From the NCBI GenBank assembly GCA_033764775.1, contig JANRIQ010000014.1:28948-92947 (forward strand): a DNA stretch of 64,000 nt. The letters are read 5' to 3'. The first letter of the stretch is position 1. Each line of letters starts with the position of its first letter. Origin of the DNA: JAWXCE01 sp033764775. GTDB lineage: Bacteria > Pseudomonadota > Alphaproteobacteria > Rhizobiales > Rhodomicrobiaceae. A program made the position numbers and the translations under genes. Shown here piece by piece: positions 62,901 to 64,000 of this stretch. The notes under the pieces were generated by a model that was not told the DNA's origin, did not search any database, and saw nothing but the letters and a program-made list of their open reading frames with translations.

Positions 62901-64000
62901 GCTTTGGCCTCGTCACCAGTTTGACGGTGAGAACAACCCTCGGCTCCCAGTCGTTTATAAAGACCACCACAAACACCTACAACAATTTCGCCGCCGATTG
63001 GATTTTAGGGCGCCTCATACAAGCCTCCGTCACCCACTCGGTCACGGGCGTGTCGCCGCAGCCAGCGGCGGTGACGCGGACGTCTAGTTTTGAATACGAC
63101 GCGAGGGGTTTGCTGCTGTCAGAGACCATTCAGCCCAACGGTGGGCTTTCGCACACAAAAACCTATGCCCGGGATGTAACCGGTGGCGGGACCGTTGGCG
63201 CGGTCACGTCAATCACCGAGATTTGGGGGACGCAGTACGAAAGCACAATCACCGACGGCGTTAACACTGTCAGATCGCGCGTCACCTCGTATTCTTACGA
63301 CACAAAGTTTAGATACAAACTCACCGAGACCAATACCTTAGGTCACTCGCAAAGCACAGAGTACGACGCCGTGCATGGACTGCCGACCAAGACGACAGGA
63401 CCGAACGGTTTAGACACTTTGTGGACTTATGATGCGTTCGGGCAGGTGACTGAGGAAACCCGCGCGGACGGCACAACCACCAAGACCTACCGCTATAAAT
63501 GCGACGCGAACACGCCGTGCCCGGCGAACGGCTCCTATGTGGTCGTGACGGTGACAACGGGCGCGCCGCTTGCTGCCGCCTATATGGACAAGCTGCACCG
63601 GACGATCCGCAAGGTGTCGGAGTCGCTGGATGGTTCTTTGGTCGCGGTCGACACCGAGTTCGACGCGCTCGGCCGCGAACAGCGCGTCTCGGAGCCGTAT
63701 TTCGACGGCGGCGCGCCGTTATGGACGACGGTCACCTACGACATTCTCGGCCGTCCAACGCTCACGCTGCGACCAGACAGCTCCACGCAAAGTGTTGTTT
63801 ACAACGGGCTGACACAAGTCTCCACAAACGAGCTTGGGCAAACGAAAACCGTTGTCAATGACGCCACCGGCCGGATGATCTCGTCCAAGGACGCGAACAC
63901 CGAAACGGTGTCCTATCGTTATGACGCCATCGGGCAGATGACGGCGATCATCGATCCGCTCGGCAACATGACGACCATGACGTACGACGTCCGCGGCAAC
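59901..64000 (+). CDS. Large secreted SpvB / FG-GAP / YD-repeat (Rhs-like) protein, partial, with a frameshift
   Basis: GGAGG precedes ATG 59901. Residues 1-30 are a signal peptide. The SpvB-like region starts ITPGGMASYAVPITVPVG and KLTLQFSSSGAKGVMGYG, then breaks. The continuation (IGGISYITRCPKDMYHDG, frame from 60203) needs four bases restored near 60,198-60,204, where GGCTGGC seems to have collapsed to GGC. Seven FG-GAP units of DxNxDGxxD type follow (first base near 61020, 61196, 61408, 61594, 61797, 61986, 62225), then YD/RHS repeats from about 63080 to the window end. No C-terminal toxin is visible because the gene continues. Divergent gspD may export it. Confidence 0.8.

Overview
The window looks like chromosomal DNA of a GC-rich alphaproteobacterium of the order Hyphomicrobiales (Rhizobiales), probably near the Beijerinckiaceae/Methylocystaceae. 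The support is indirect: a divergent parvulin/secA pair, hisC-tyrA, metX-metW, phaA-phaB with divergent phaR, a zinc-independent-type HemB, an LdtR/L,D-transpeptidase pair, an NDUFA9-like protein, and dense coding on both strands. No rRNA is present, and the genus is not determined.

Positions 1-40,500 are ordinary chromosome. In order they hold protein export (secA, parvulin), amino-acid biosynthesis (tyrA, hisC, metX/metW, ilvA), glyoxalase and glutathione functions (gloB, a ChaC-like cyclotransferase, a GST), polyhydroxyalkanoate synthesis and its regulator (phaB, phaA, phaR), translation (pheS, rplT, rpmI, infC, queG, tRNA-Leu), the envelope (L,D-transpeptidase with its MarR-type regulator, extensin-like protein, CAP lipoprotein), haem synthesis (hemB) and protein-tail modification (bpt). 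Less ordinary are a YqcI/YcgG-type N-hydroxylase overlapping a DUF1989 gene, and a secreted ClpP-fold protein beside a DUF1353 protein.

At 40,515 the chromosome is interrupted by the 3' half of a tRNA-Lys(CTT) gene, followed by a tyrosine integrase. What follows is an integrated plasmid-like element. It has a six-iteron origin at 42,294-42,428 (22-bp phasing), a hipBA pair, and a repA - ribbon-helix-helix - parA replication/partition operon. All intergenic gaps of that operon carry arrays of an 8-bp repeat, CATGNNNN, kept in strict register. These seven arrays look like a centromere/operator set for the ribbon-helix-helix protein and are the most distinctive signal in the window. An accessory operon of small proteins with two DNA-methyltransferase-like genes follows.

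From about 50.8 to 56.6 kb base composition falls sharply. This low-GC cargo holds a thymidylate-synthase-like gene, a nucleoside 2-deoxyribosyltransferase-like gene and an AAA_28-type P-loop kinase gene. The thymidylate-synthase-like gene is cut in two by a complete IS1595-family element (51,754-54,538) with matching 24-bp terminal inverted repeats, an 8-bp target duplication (GAATTTTC) and four passenger genes (DUF3800, a 50-residue basic protein, a YegP-like protein and a 70-residue protein). Excision would restore the reading frame exactly. A serine recombinase follows at 56.6-57.3 kb.

The right end (57.4-64 kb) carries a gspD secretin and, divergently, a very large secreted SpvB/FG-GAP/YD-repeat (Rhs-like) protein that runs off the window. 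Both appear to carry a frameshift near their 5' ends. The right boundary of the integrated element was not found.
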